Shown one piece after another: positions 44,071 through 52,521 of a DNA stretch of 64,000 bases. Positions within the stretch are counted from its first letter, which is position 1. Every line of letters starts with the position of its first letter. Origin of the DNA: Mesorhizobium sp. M7A.F.Ca.US.008.03.1.1 (lineage in GTDB: Bacteria; Pseudomonadota; Alphaproteobacteria; Rhizobiales; Rhizobiaceae). A model generated the notes under the pieces. The model ran no database searches, was not told the DNA's origin, and saw only the letters and a list, made by a program, of their open reading frames with translations. Made by a program: the position numbers and the translations under genes. Where the stretch lies: assembly GCF_003997495.1 (NCBI RefSeq), contig NZ_RZRU01000011.1, positions 159,707 to 223,706 on the forward strand, given 5' to 3'.

Positions 44071-45513
44071 TCAGGTGACTCGAAAGACGGTCATTAGACC
44101 GGCCATCTGGTGATCGGTGACGTGGCAGTGCAGCATCCAGTCGCCGGGATTGTCGGCGACGAAAGCGCATTCGAGCGTATCTTTCGGCGCCAGCAGCACG
44201 GTGTCCTGCCATTGCCCGTGCGGCACGGACTCGCCGTTGCGGGCCAGCAGCGAGAGGCTGAAGCCGTGGATGTGCATGGGATGCCACCAGGCGGTTTCGT
44301 TGCGCATGGTGAGCCGGCAGCTCGCGCCGCGTTGCAAGGTGAACAGCGGAGCCATGCCCGCGTGTCCATCGCCGGTCATCGACATTCCGTTGATGGCCCA
44401 TGCTGGACCACCATTCATGCCGGGCATGGCCATGCCCACCATGCCGCCCACGCCCTTCAGCTTGCCACCGCCCATCATTCCGCCTTGCAGGACGATCTCC
44501 TGGCGCACGGCATCGGCCAGGTTCGGGATTGGCAGTGGGTTGGCCGGCAAGCGCACAGGCGCGTCGAGCGGATTTGCCCGCAGTGGCGGCTCGGATGAAT
44601 AGACGAAACTGGTCAGCGTATAGGCAAGCCCGTCGTAGAAATCGTCGGTCACCGCGTGACGGCTGCCGGGATCGCCCTGCAGGTCGAGCACGACGTCGAT
44701 ACGCATCGCCGGGGCAAGAACGATCCTGCCGCCCTGCGGCTCACGTGGCTCGCATGGCTGGCCGTCGATAGCGACGATGATCGGGCGATGGCCTTCGAAG
44801 CGCAGCGCCATCATGCGGGCGAGAGCCGCATTGACCAGGCGCAGCCTCACGCGCTCGCCGGCCCGCACAGTCTGGTCACCGGGCGGAGCTCCGTTGATGG
44901 TGACGATGTTGCCAACGCGGCCAGACATCGCCGCATCCATCATGCTGCCGAAGCCCGGTGCGATTTGCCCATCCTTTGTGAGCCGCCAGTCCTGCAGCGT
45001 CCACAGGAGGTCGCGGTCGACAACGATAGGGTCAGCCTCCTCGACGACGAGAGCGCCAGCAAGACCGCGGCCGATCTGCTGCAGACTGTCGGCGTGCGGG
45101 TGATACCAGAAGGTGCCGGCATCGGGCGGCGTGAACTCGTAAGTGAAGCTTTCGCCGGGCTTGATCGGCGCCTGCGTCAGCCCCGGCACGCCGTCCATGG
45201 CATTCGGCAACCGGATACCATGCCAATGAACGGTAGTGCTCTCATCCAGCGCATTTACGACACTGATGCGAACAGGCCGGCCTTGCTGTACGCGGAGCGT
45301 CGGACCAGGAACCATCCCGTCATAAGCCCAGACCGGGGTCCAAGGAGCATCGGCGCCGGCGAGGCTGGCCCGGCCGTGTGTTGCGTTTAGCTCGTGCTCA
45401 TCGACTTCGGATGCCAGCGACAAGCGCGAGCCCATCACCGCTGTCGAGACCAGGCATGCCCCTGCGCGAAGCAGTCTTCGGCGCGAGACGAGATATTTGA
45501 AGTCGAGTTCCAA
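44071..45513 (-). CDS. three-domain multicopper oxidase, CopA type, Tat-exported
   Basis: The protein has the Tat motif SRRRLLRAG and four copper blocks: HWHGIRLP, FWYHPHADS, WWHPMHIHG and LHCHVTDHQMAGLM (near the C-terminus). The spacing fits three cupredoxin domains. A Met/Gly-rich loop (GGMVGMAMPGMNGG) is inserted before the last domain as in copper-resistance oxidases. No ATG lies near the signal; I chose a TTG at 45513 (480 residues) with GGAAGG eight bases upstream. An ATG at 45594 would add 27 residues that do not look like a signal n-region. Confidence 0.88.
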   Translation of the reverse strand: MELDFKYLVSRRRLLRAGACLVSTAVMGSRLSLASEVDEHELNATHGRASLAGADAPWTPVWAYDGMVPGPTLRVQQGRPVRISVVNALDESTTVHWHGIRLPNAMDGVPGLTQAPIKPGESFTYEFTPPDAGTFWYHPHADSLQQIGRGLAGALVVEEADPIVVDRDLLWTLQDWRLTKDGQIAPGFGSMMDAAMSGRVGNIVTINGAPPGDQTVRAGERVRLRLVNAALARMMALRFEGHRPIIVAIDGQPCEPREPQGGRIVLAPAMRIDVVLDLQGDPGSRHAVTDDFYDGLAYTLTSFVYSSEPPLRANPLDAPVRLPANPLPIPNLADAVRQEIVLQGGMMGGGKLKGVGGMVGMAMPGMNGGPAWAINGMSMTGDGHAGMAPLFTLQRGASCRLTMRNETAWWHPMHIHGFSLSLLARNGESVPHGQWQDTVLLAPKDTLECAFVADNPGDWMLHCHVTDHQMAGLMTVFRVT

Positions 45514-45646
45514 CGCAAAGGCCTTCCGCGAGGCAGATGGGAGGCGGCGAAAACCGCCGTCATCCTGATCATCGCTGCGCTGCTGCCATGGCAAGCACGC
45601 GCGAACGGACGCAAATCAGTGGCGAACCAGCTGAGAGCGTTTCAGG

Positions 45647-46000
45647 TCAAATTGCGTGTCTGGGAGGGTATGGGTCGGGAAGGAAATCTCGCCCGTGAAG
45701 CGGCGAAAATAACGACGGAGAAGGATCCACCACCTGGATCGCCATCAAAGGAATGGCATCCTGCGAAGGCAAGGCGATCGCAGAGGCCAAACAAACAGGC
45801 GGGCAGACAATGGGCTTCCCGCTGCCGTCTGAACTCTTCGGGCATGCAGCGCAGTTGCTGGCACCGTCCGCCATTCCCTGCATCCCAGCCATCTTTACCG
45901 ACATGATGTTGGCCTGAACCACCGACGTGTTCAGGCCTGCGGTCACAAGAACCGCGACAAGGAGGGCAAAAAGACGCCCGGATCGCCACCATGTCGTCAT
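45647..46000 (-). CDS. small exported Cys/Met-rich protein
   Basis: The 117-residue protein has a signal peptide (RLFALLVAVLVTAGLNTSVVQA), a Met-rich piece (IMSVKMAGMQGMADG) and a Cys cluster (SNCAACPKSSDG; IVCPPVCLAS). I do not recognise a named family; it resembles the protein at 38673 in layout. It is the first of the 24 co-directional genes of the copper array, 133 bp before the oxidase start. The start at 46000 is the ATG at the hydrophobic segment; the upstream open frame to 46135 is likely not coding. Confidence 0.6.
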   Translation of the reverse strand: MTTWWRSGRLFALLVAVLVTAGLNTSVVQANIMSVKMAGMQGMADGASNCAACPKSSDGSGKPIVCPPVCLASAIALPSQDAIPLMAIQVVDPSPSLFSPLHGRDFLPDPYPPRHAI

Positions 46001-46135
46001 CGGGCGCAAGCTGACCCTTAAACGCGACTTTTGCAAGCCAAAACGGGTGACTGCCGAGCGAAGCGGATTTGTCTCTCGGATATGTGATCGATGCTTTCTC
46101 ATCTGTCCGCGCGTAGTTCGTCCTGACGACGACAT

Positions 46136-46297
46136 CTACCAGCGCGCGACCATGTTGGCACCGATGGCGCCGACCACCGCCAGGCCGGAGATCGCGATCG
46201 TATACCACGTCGCAACAAACAGCGGAGAATCGTCGGTGTACTGCGCTGCGCGCAGCGTTGCAGCAATGGCTCCTGCAAAAATGCCCGCTAGGGCGTC
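46136..46297 (-). pseudogene. 3' remnant of an NrsF (DUF1109)-like anti-sigma gene
   Basis: On the minus strand 53 codons read DALAGIFAGAI, then QYTDDSPLFVATWYT and VVGAIGANMVARW before a TAG. The stretch YTDDSPLFVxxWY with a final helix ending RW is how I recall the C-terminus of NrsF-type anti-sigma factors. A TGA (46298-46300) stops the frame just upstream, and the helices expected before it are absent. The fragment therefore looks like the tail of a gene truncated at the right edge of the copper island. Confidence 0.5.
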
Positions 46298-46451
46298 TCA
46301 ATCACGAAATTGCCTGCTGCGCCAAGTTGTGGCCACGGCAAGCTTGGATTGCCGCAATTGGACCCAACTGCGGCCTCAATGCCGTATGACACCGTCAACT
46401 GGTTAGCCTCGGCAACGCCGCATCGTTGACTTTGTTGACCGCGGCAAGCAA

Positions 46452-48479
46452 ATGTTGGCCGCAAAAAGACAAGCAGATCCGCCGGGGAAGAAGCCGCCCT
46501 CACGCATGCCAAAAACCGATGACGTCATAGCCATGCTCGGCAATGAGCCGCCGCTGGTGGCCGACGGCCGCAGCGGTCCGCCCGACCGCCGCGAGATTTC
46601 GGCGCGCTGGCTGTCGGGAACCTTTCTGACCGGCGTGACATCGAGCGTGCTGATGGGCGTCGCGCTGTTTGCCGCTGTCGACGGCCGCCAGCAACTGGCG
46701 ACGCCGCCCGAGATCGCCGAGCTCACCCACCTTGAAGGTGGCGGCGATTCCGGCGAGGTCACCAAGACGACCAGACTGGTGGCGCTGCGCCAGATCGCCA
46801 AGGCGAAGGACCGGCGCCGCATGGAAGTGCCGATGGTCACCAAGGTTGGTGACCGTGATGTCATCCACACCATGCCATTTGTGGAAATCAAGATGGGGCT
46901 GGCCGCCGGCCACACCACCAATCGCCCCTACCCGCCTTTCAACCCGATGCAGGTGTTCGGCGACGACGGCGATGATCCTCAACCGACAGCGCCCGTGCCC
47001 GCCGGCCAGATCTACGGCGCCAAGGTCGAAAGCGAAATGACTCTGAAGACCGTCGATTTCCCGCTCGAGACTGCTTCGTTCGACGAAAAGAGCGATCTTT
47101 CCGCCGATGAGGTGGAAAAGGTGGTCCGCGAAGCCGGCACCGATCTCGGTGACGGCGCCGTCCAGGTCGCTTCGCTCCACTATGTCGACCCGCAGCGATT
47201 CGGCGACGCCTTCGCCGAGAGCATGGCCGGCTCCTATGACGTTAAAATCGTCCGGGAAAACGTCTCCGTGACGCCGCGTGCGGTCGTCGACGACCAGGCG
47301 CCGGCCTTCGCCGAGGAAATAATTCCCTTCACCAGAGATCTCGACATCGTCGAGGCTTTTGCTGATTCCGGCTATACGGGTGAAGACGCCGCCGGCATGG
47401 CCGAGGCGATCGGCAAGCTGTTGAACGCGACCGTGCTCAAGGCGGGAACTGTGCTGCGCGTCGGGCTCGAAGTCCATGGCGACGACGCCAAGGTGGTGCG
47501 CACCAGCGTTTATGATCGGACCCAGCACATCGTCACCATCGCACTCGACGATCGCGGCCAGTACGTGCCGGCGCAGGAGCCGGAGCCCAATCCCGGATTG
47601 CTCACGGCTTTCGAAGATTCACCACCGGTGGTGGTGCGCGGCAATCTGCCCAACGTCTATGACGGCATTTACCGCGCAGCCTATTCCTATGGCATGTCAA
47701 AGGCCATGACCCAGCGGCTGGTCAAGCTGCTGGCCTCCGGTGTCGACTTCCAGTCACGGCTCAATCCATCAGATCGACTCGACGTGCTGTTCTCCCAACC
47801 GGACGGCGACAATCAGGCGTCGGACGAGTCCGAACTTCTCTATGTCTCGGCAAATTTCAGCGGGCAGACGCGCAATTTCTACCGCTTCCAGATGCAGGAC
47901 GGCACTACCGACTATTTCGATGAAGGCGGGTCCAGCGCACAACAATTCCTGCTTCGCAACCCGGTGCCAAATGGCCGGTTCGGTTCCGGATTCGGTCTTC
48001 GACGCCATCCCATTCTTGGATACGTCAAAATGCACACAGGCACAGATTGGGCCGCTCCAAGCGGAACGCCTATCATCGCGTCCGGCAACGGCGTCGTCGA
48101 AAAGGCCGGCTGGGCTGGCGGCTACGGCAACCAGACTATCATTCGCCACGCCAACGGTTACGAGACGTCCTACAATCACCAAAAGGGATTTGCCGAAGGC
48201 GTTGAGCCAGGCGCCAGCGTTCGGCAAGGACAGGTGATCGGCTATGTCGGAACAACCGGACTATCCACAGGTCCACACCTTCATTACGAACTGATCGTCA
48301 ACGGCACCAAGGTCGACCCGATGCGCGTCCGCTTGCCGGTCGGCAAGGTGCTGAAAGGCGACGACCTGATCGCCTTCAACCGCGAGCGAGAGCGCATCAA
48401 CGATCTGCTCAAGCAGCCAGATACCGACGCGCTGAAGATCGCTACCGCAAGGATCGATGACTGTCTAACGCCTTGCTGA
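46452..48479 (+). CDS. M23-family murein endopeptidase, membrane-anchored
   Basis: The 675-residue protein has one N-terminal helix (about residues 57-75, TGVTSSVLMGVALFAAVDG), a long Asp/Glu-rich middle region and a C-terminal M23 (LytM-type) domain. The domain has HTGTDWAAPSGTPI near 530 (His and Asp zinc ligands) and GPHLHYELIVNG near 614 (HxH). Such enzymes cleave peptidoglycan cross-bridges in cell-wall remodelling. The start at 46452 lacks a clear ribosome-binding site; an ATG at 46506 is an alternative that keeps the helix. It is outside the copper array. Confidence 0.88.
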   Translation: MLAAKRQADPPGKKPPSRMPKTDDVIAMLGNEPPLVADGRSGPPDRREISARWLSGTFLTGVTSSVLMGVALFAAVDGRQQLATPPEIAELTHLEGGGDSGEVTKTTRLVALRQIAKAKDRRRMEVPMVTKVGDRDVIHTMPFVEIKMGLAAGHTTNRPYPPFNPMQVFGDDGDDPQPTAPVPAGQIYGAKVESEMTLKTVDFPLETASFDEKSDLSADEVEKVVREAGTDLGDGAVQVASLHYVDPQRFGDAFAESMAGSYDVKIVRENVSVTPRAVVDDQAPAFAEEIIPFTRDLDIVEAFADSGYTGEDAAGMAEAIGKLLNATVLKAGTVLRVGLEVHGDDAKVVRTSVYDRTQHIVTIALDDRGQYVPAQEPEPNPGLLTAFEDSPPVVVRGNLPNVYDGIYRAAYSYGMSKAMTQRLVKLLASGVDFQSRLNPSDRLDVLFSQPDGDNQASDESELLYVSANFSGQTRNFYRFQMQDGTTDYFDEGGSSAQQFLLRNPVPNGRFGSGFGLRRHPILGYVKMHTGTDWAAPSGTPIIASGNGVVEKAGWAGGYGNQTIIRHANGYETSYNHQKGFAEGVEPGASVRQGQVIGYVGTTGLSTGPHLHYELIVNGTKVDPMRVRLPVGKVLKGDDLIAFNRERERINDLLKQPDTDALKIATARIDDCLTPC

Positions 48480-48762
48480 GCGGCCGTGGTCAGCGATCTT
48501 GGCCACCCATAAGGCGGCGGATCGCCGTCGTATGTTGCCTTTGCCCCATTGCTGGAATTGCCCAAATGGCCCTAGGCGGTTCTGAAGGAGTGCCGCCACG
48601 GTGTTACCTCATTTCCGCCTCAACAAGGGATGGTTAACCATCAGGGTCGATATTCAGATGTGACAACAACACATCCGTTTGGGCAAATCCGGGGACAAAC
48701 GGCAGCGCAAGGCCATTTGATTTGAACAAAGTCGAACGACGCAAAAACGGCGGCATTTTTAC

Positions 48763-50322
48763 ATGAGCGTCTGGCCGAGATGGCTGGCAGCCGTGCTTGT
48801 TGCGTTTGGTTTCCTCGCCGTGGCTGCGACCGGTGCCAGCGCCGAAACACGTTCGCTCAAGCTCTATCATCTCCATACGGGCGAAAAGGCCGAAATCGTC
48901 TACAAGCGCAATGGCCGCTACGACCAGGCGGGCTTGCGCAAGATCAACATCATCCTGCGCGACTGGCGTCGCAACGAGCCGACCAAGATGGATCCGCGTC
49001 TGCTGGACCTGGTCTGGGAAGCATATCGGGAAAGCCGCGCCACCGACTATATTCAGGTCGTTTGCGGCTACCGCTCGCCGGCAACGAACTCGATGCTGCG
49101 CAGCCGCAGCCGGGGTGTCGCCAAAGAGAGCCAGCATATGCTTGGTAAGGCGATGGACTTCTATATTCCCGGCGTGCCGCTGAAGAAGCTTCGCAACATC
49201 GGTCTCAAGATGCAGGGCGGCGGCGTCGGCTACTATCCGACATCCGGTTCGCCGTTCGTCCACTTGGATGTCGGCAATGTGCGCCATTGGCCCGGCATCA
49301 GCCGCCAGGAACTGGTGAGCCTGTTCCCGAATGGCAAGACGCTGCATGTGCCGAGCGACGGCAGGCCGCTACCCGGCTATCAGCAGGCGCTTGCCTCCTA
49401 CAAATCCCGCAAGGGCTCCGGTGGTGCCGCCATCGAATTGGCAAGCGCCGGCGGCGGGTCGAAAAAATCCGGTGGGCTGCTGTCGGCCTTCTTCGGCGGC
49501 GGCGATGATGAGGCCGACGACAGCAGCGATGTCGCGTCCGCATCACCCGCACCCAAGCCGAGAGACGTGAAGCCGGTACTGGCGAGCACCGCCAAGAGCA
49601 AGCACGCCGATAGCTCACAGATTGCCGAAGAGCAGGTTCCGGAGCCGGAGAATGTTACGCCGGAAACGATCATCGCGGCGTTGCCCGCGCGCGCGGTTCC
49701 GGTTCCTGAATTTGCGCCGCGGCCCACGAATGTCTATCAGGCGCCGAGCGAATTGCTTGCGCTCGCCAGTACGGCCGAATTTGACAAGACGGCCACTGGC
49801 ACTGTGCTGCCCCCCTCGCCGCCTGCACCGGCCCGACCTGACGGGGTCAAGTCCGTTCTTGATGAGGCCAACCTAGCAATCGGCCAATATCAAATCGCGT
49901 CCCTCACCATGCCCTCCGAATCGAGCTCGGCTTTCGCCAATCTGTCGGGCGTCGAAGCCGCTTCGCCGCACAAGGCTATATCAGCGCAGGTTGAACCGGA
50001 TCCGGCTGCTGTACTCGGCACAGGCGTGAAAACGACTCCTAAGGAACCCAGGCCTACCGCTCGCGACCTGAAGCCCGGGCCGAAATCCGTGGCTGTCGCG
50101 GCCGAGCCGCAAGCCGCCCGCTGGGCACTGAACAGCGGCGAGCGAGTCGCGACTGTATCGAGCCCAACGACAGCGCCGCGTTACGCCTATAATCTCGTAC
50201 ACACCTCGCCGAGCGAGATTTATATGACCGGCTTCCAGACCGGAAACGAAATCGTCGAAGCCAACCGGTTCGCCGGCAACGCCGTTCAATTCCTGTCGGT
50301 TGCCCGCTTCCAGACCCAATAG
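48763..50322 (+). CDS. DUF882/M15-family peptidoglycan peptidase with long C-terminal tail
   Basis: The 519-residue protein has a signal peptide (to ASA near 27) and an N-terminal YcbK-type M15 domain (residues 30-180) with SQHMLGKAMDFYIPG near 124 and PFVHLDVG near 166, holding the zinc-binding His, Asp and His. The remaining 330 residues are low-complexity (Pro/Ala/Ser/Lys) with a GGGSKKSGGLLSAFFGGG stretch and no known domain. DUF882 enzymes trim peptidoglycan near the outer membrane. A 283-bp gap without clear features separates it from the M23 gene. Confidence 0.87.
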   Translation: MSVWPRWLAAVLVAFGFLAVAATGASAETRSLKLYHLHTGEKAEIVYKRNGRYDQAGLRKINIILRDWRRNEPTKMDPRLLDLVWEAYRESRATDYIQVVCGYRSPATNSMLRSRSRGVAKESQHMLGKAMDFYIPGVPLKKLRNIGLKMQGGGVGYYPTSGSPFVHLDVGNVRHWPGISRQELVSLFPNGKTLHVPSDGRPLPGYQQALASYKSRKGSGGAAIELASAGGGSKKSGGLLSAFFGGGDDEADDSSDVASASPAPKPRDVKPVLASTAKSKHADSSQIAEEQVPEPENVTPETIIAALPARAVPVPEFAPRPTNVYQAPSELLALASTAEFDKTATGTVLPPSPPAPARPDGVKSVLDEANLAIGQYQIASLTMPSESSSAFANLSGVEAASPHKAISAQVEPDPAAVLGTGVKTTPKEPRPTARDLKPGPKSVAVAAEPQAARWALNSGERVATVSSPTTAPRYAYNLVHTSPSEIYMTGFQTGNEIVEANRFAGNAVQFLSVARFQTQ

Positions 50323-51055
50323 CTGGACCAGTGGCCGGCAAGCCGCCCGCCAGCCGACGCGATTTTTTTCGTTCTTCGGACAGGACCGCTGTCGAAATTG
50401 TTGTCTGCCCTTGTGCATCAATCTTTCGTCAACCATGCTGGCTAACAATGGCAGTCTTGATCGCAGGCGAAATGGCAGTTTACCGTCTGCCGGACACATC
50501 AGCTCCACCTACTGATCGACAGGCGCTAGCCAAGAAGATTCCTGCTAAGAGGAAGCCTGAGGCATAGCTCGGCGAGCAAACCGTAGACCTGCCCCGTCCC
50601 GAGGGCGCATACTTCACGAATGAAGTCGCCACCGACGCTGCCAACGACAACGGCAACCCGGAAGACCGTCTGGCTGTAGTGACTGCTGCCCTGTACGGAG
50701 CCATGGAAGGCTTGGCAGCACCCGCTGAGTTGCTGGATTGTTCTGCATTTAGCGCCTGCAGGGGATAGCAGCAATGGCCTACACGGTGATCTGGTACGGG
50801 AAACAGGGCATCTTTGAAAAGACGCCTTTCATGGTTGCCGGTCTGCCGGGCATCATTGCGGGAATGGCCGTACCGCGCATCGCCGGCAGAGCGTTGATGT
50901 CGCGACCGATGCAAAGCCCATCTCGGCAACCAAGCAGCGACCGGGGCAACGGATCCGTTCACGAACGCGGTGCTGGCCGTTCTGGCGCGGCAGGGTGCAG
51001 TTCCTGCGCTCGCGGGGAACTAAGTTCGCCAACTGAAGGCACGACAGCGCCCCTG
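50323..51055. other. 733-bp poorly coding stretch
   Basis: Several short frames overlap here without recognisable homology. The one with the most protein-like composition is on the plus strand at about 50570-50770 (containing GEQTVDLPRPEGAYF and ALYGAMEGLAAPAELL), but it lacks a usable start and may be a gene fragment. A frame beginning at 50774 (MAYTVIWYGKQGIF) is similarly unsupported. No tRNA, terminator or repeat was seen. Confidence 0.3.
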
Positions 51056-51271
51056 CTACCGGTACGGGTTGTCTTCGCTCGATCGTCCCGGGTTCGCCAA
51101 ATACCAAAGTCTCTTATTCGCATCGTTTAGCTGAACCTGCATCCCGAGCATGCTGCGGTAGAGCACGTAGAAGCAGCCCGCTACGAAAACTGCAGAGAGT
51201 GTATAGCGACTCCCGAACTCGTAGACGTTCACAGCCTGAGCTCCGCCGAAGAACACGGCGAGTGGCAGCAC
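51056..51271 (-). CDS. hypothetical small membrane protein
   Basis: The 71-residue frame has a hydrophobic segment (YTLSAVFVAGCFYVLYRSM) and a polar C-terminus. I do not recognise it, and no strong ribosome-binding site is present. It may be part of a remnant between the peptidase gene and the IS66 fragment. Composition is the only support. Confidence 0.35.
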   Translation of the reverse strand: MLPLAVFFGGAQAVNVYEFGSRYTLSAVFVAGCFYVLYRSMLGMQVQLNDANKRLWYLANPGRSSEDNPYR

Positions 51272-51363
51272 AGAACCGACGAATTCACCCTACCCCACCC
51301 CCGGCGGCACGCTATCCAAAACTCTCGGCCAGCCGCTAAGACCGCCGCAGCCCCCGATTTCCT

Positions 51364-51765
51364 TCACGGATAGTTTCTTTTCGTCGGAGCAGGCGGGGTC
51401 GGCTTTTGAAACACGATCCCGCATCCTTTCACCGTCGATGCATCTTCGATCGCTTGCATCTCGCCCTTTAGCCGAGCCACTTCAGCGGCCGAGGCGCCGT
51501 CGCCGCTTGCGAAGAATAGCGCAGGCCAGAAAATAATCACGCCAACCGCGACTACCGCCGCATCTTGGCCTGCTTTTTTATTCTGGATACCTGCGGCTTC
51601 TGAAGCCCGCCTGGATATATTCGTGGCCTCTAGTGCCAGCTGTTCGCATGTTAGATTTTGGTAAAGAATTGGCGAAACATAGCTCGCCTGGATCTTTTCG
51701 GGCGGCGTTGCACACCCACAAAGCAATAGCGCAGCGCCGAGCGCTGCACATTCAAATTTCATCAT
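51364..51765 (-). CDS. lipoprotein of unknown function
   Basis: The 133-residue protein has a lipobox LLCGC at about residue 18, a conserved-looking body (YVSPILYQNLTCEQLALEATN near 29), a helix (AVVAVGVIIFWPALFFASG near 71) and a final KGCGIVF cysteine. I recall similar lipoproteins scattered in proteobacteria, sometimes in prophage-like places. It is not linked to neighbours. The ATG at 51762 (second Met) is equally possible. Confidence 0.7.
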   Translation of the reverse strand: MMKFECAALGAALLLCGCATPPEKIQASYVSPILYQNLTCEQLALEATNISRRASEAAGIQNKKAGQDAAVVAVGVIIFWPALFFASGDGASAAEVARLKGEMQAIEDASTVKGCGIVFQKPTPPAPTKRNYP

Positions 51766-51901
51766 CCCCTAAGCCCCTCCCCAAGGCGCCGAGTGGATCA
51801 TGCATATTCGAATCACCCTTGCAAGCTGAGATGTTTCGTGCGGAGTCTTTGGCACAAAGTAGAGCACACCCTGTTCCACTTTTGCGGTGTATGTGATACT
51901 G

Positions 51902-52261
51902 TCATTTTTGCCGGAACAGCGCTGAAACGGGCGTCAGCACCAAGCCGCTTCGGGAACCTCCGAAGCCAACGTCAACGGACTTCCAACCAGGCAAATCAGC
52001 GTTTAGTGCGGGGCATGGCTCCAGCACCGCGAACTCCGCCGCATCCTCAGGTGCAGGCAGAACCAGCTTGCCTTGCCACGCCATCGTCCACCAGGTGGAA
52101 AGGTGGTTCGGCTTCAAGCCGTGGCGCTCTGCGACCTCATTCACCATCGCGCCTGGCCGAAGGCTCTTCGAAACGATCTGCGCCTTGACGTCGTCTGGCC
52201 AATGCCGATGAACCTCCAGTCCAGACTTCCTGGCCGTGAGAAACCTCCAACGTAGTCTCAA
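51902..52261 (-). pseudogene. IS66-family TnpA remnant
   Basis: The minus-strand frame contains HRHWPDDVKAQIVSKSLRPG and NEVAERHGLKPNHLSTWW, then GKLVLPAPEDAAEFAV, the TnpA (OrfA) helix-turn-helix of IS66 elements common in rhizobia. The usual N-terminus METTLEV can be read only in another frame near 52261, with ATT in place of ATG, so start codon and frame are both lost. The C-terminal part diverges after about 52010. TnpB and TnpC are absent, so this is a decayed fragment. Confidence 0.7.
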
Positions 52262-52521
52262 TGGAGAAACTCCCGTGCTATTCCATGGATACGCGATCAC
52301 AGATTAGAGCGACGAGAGCAACGTGGCGGCGGCACACCGCTTACCGTCTACCTTCACACGATCTCAGACACGGCGAGTTACAAATTCTGGCCAGCAAGAT
52401 CGACCGGACGAAGGAGCGGTTAATCGAGTCAGCCGGGAAGATCGGTGGCGAAGTCCTTCGGGCGAGATCGGATCTCGGCAAGAAGCATTGCCTCGCAGAC
52501 CAAAAGCGACGAGCAGGACGA

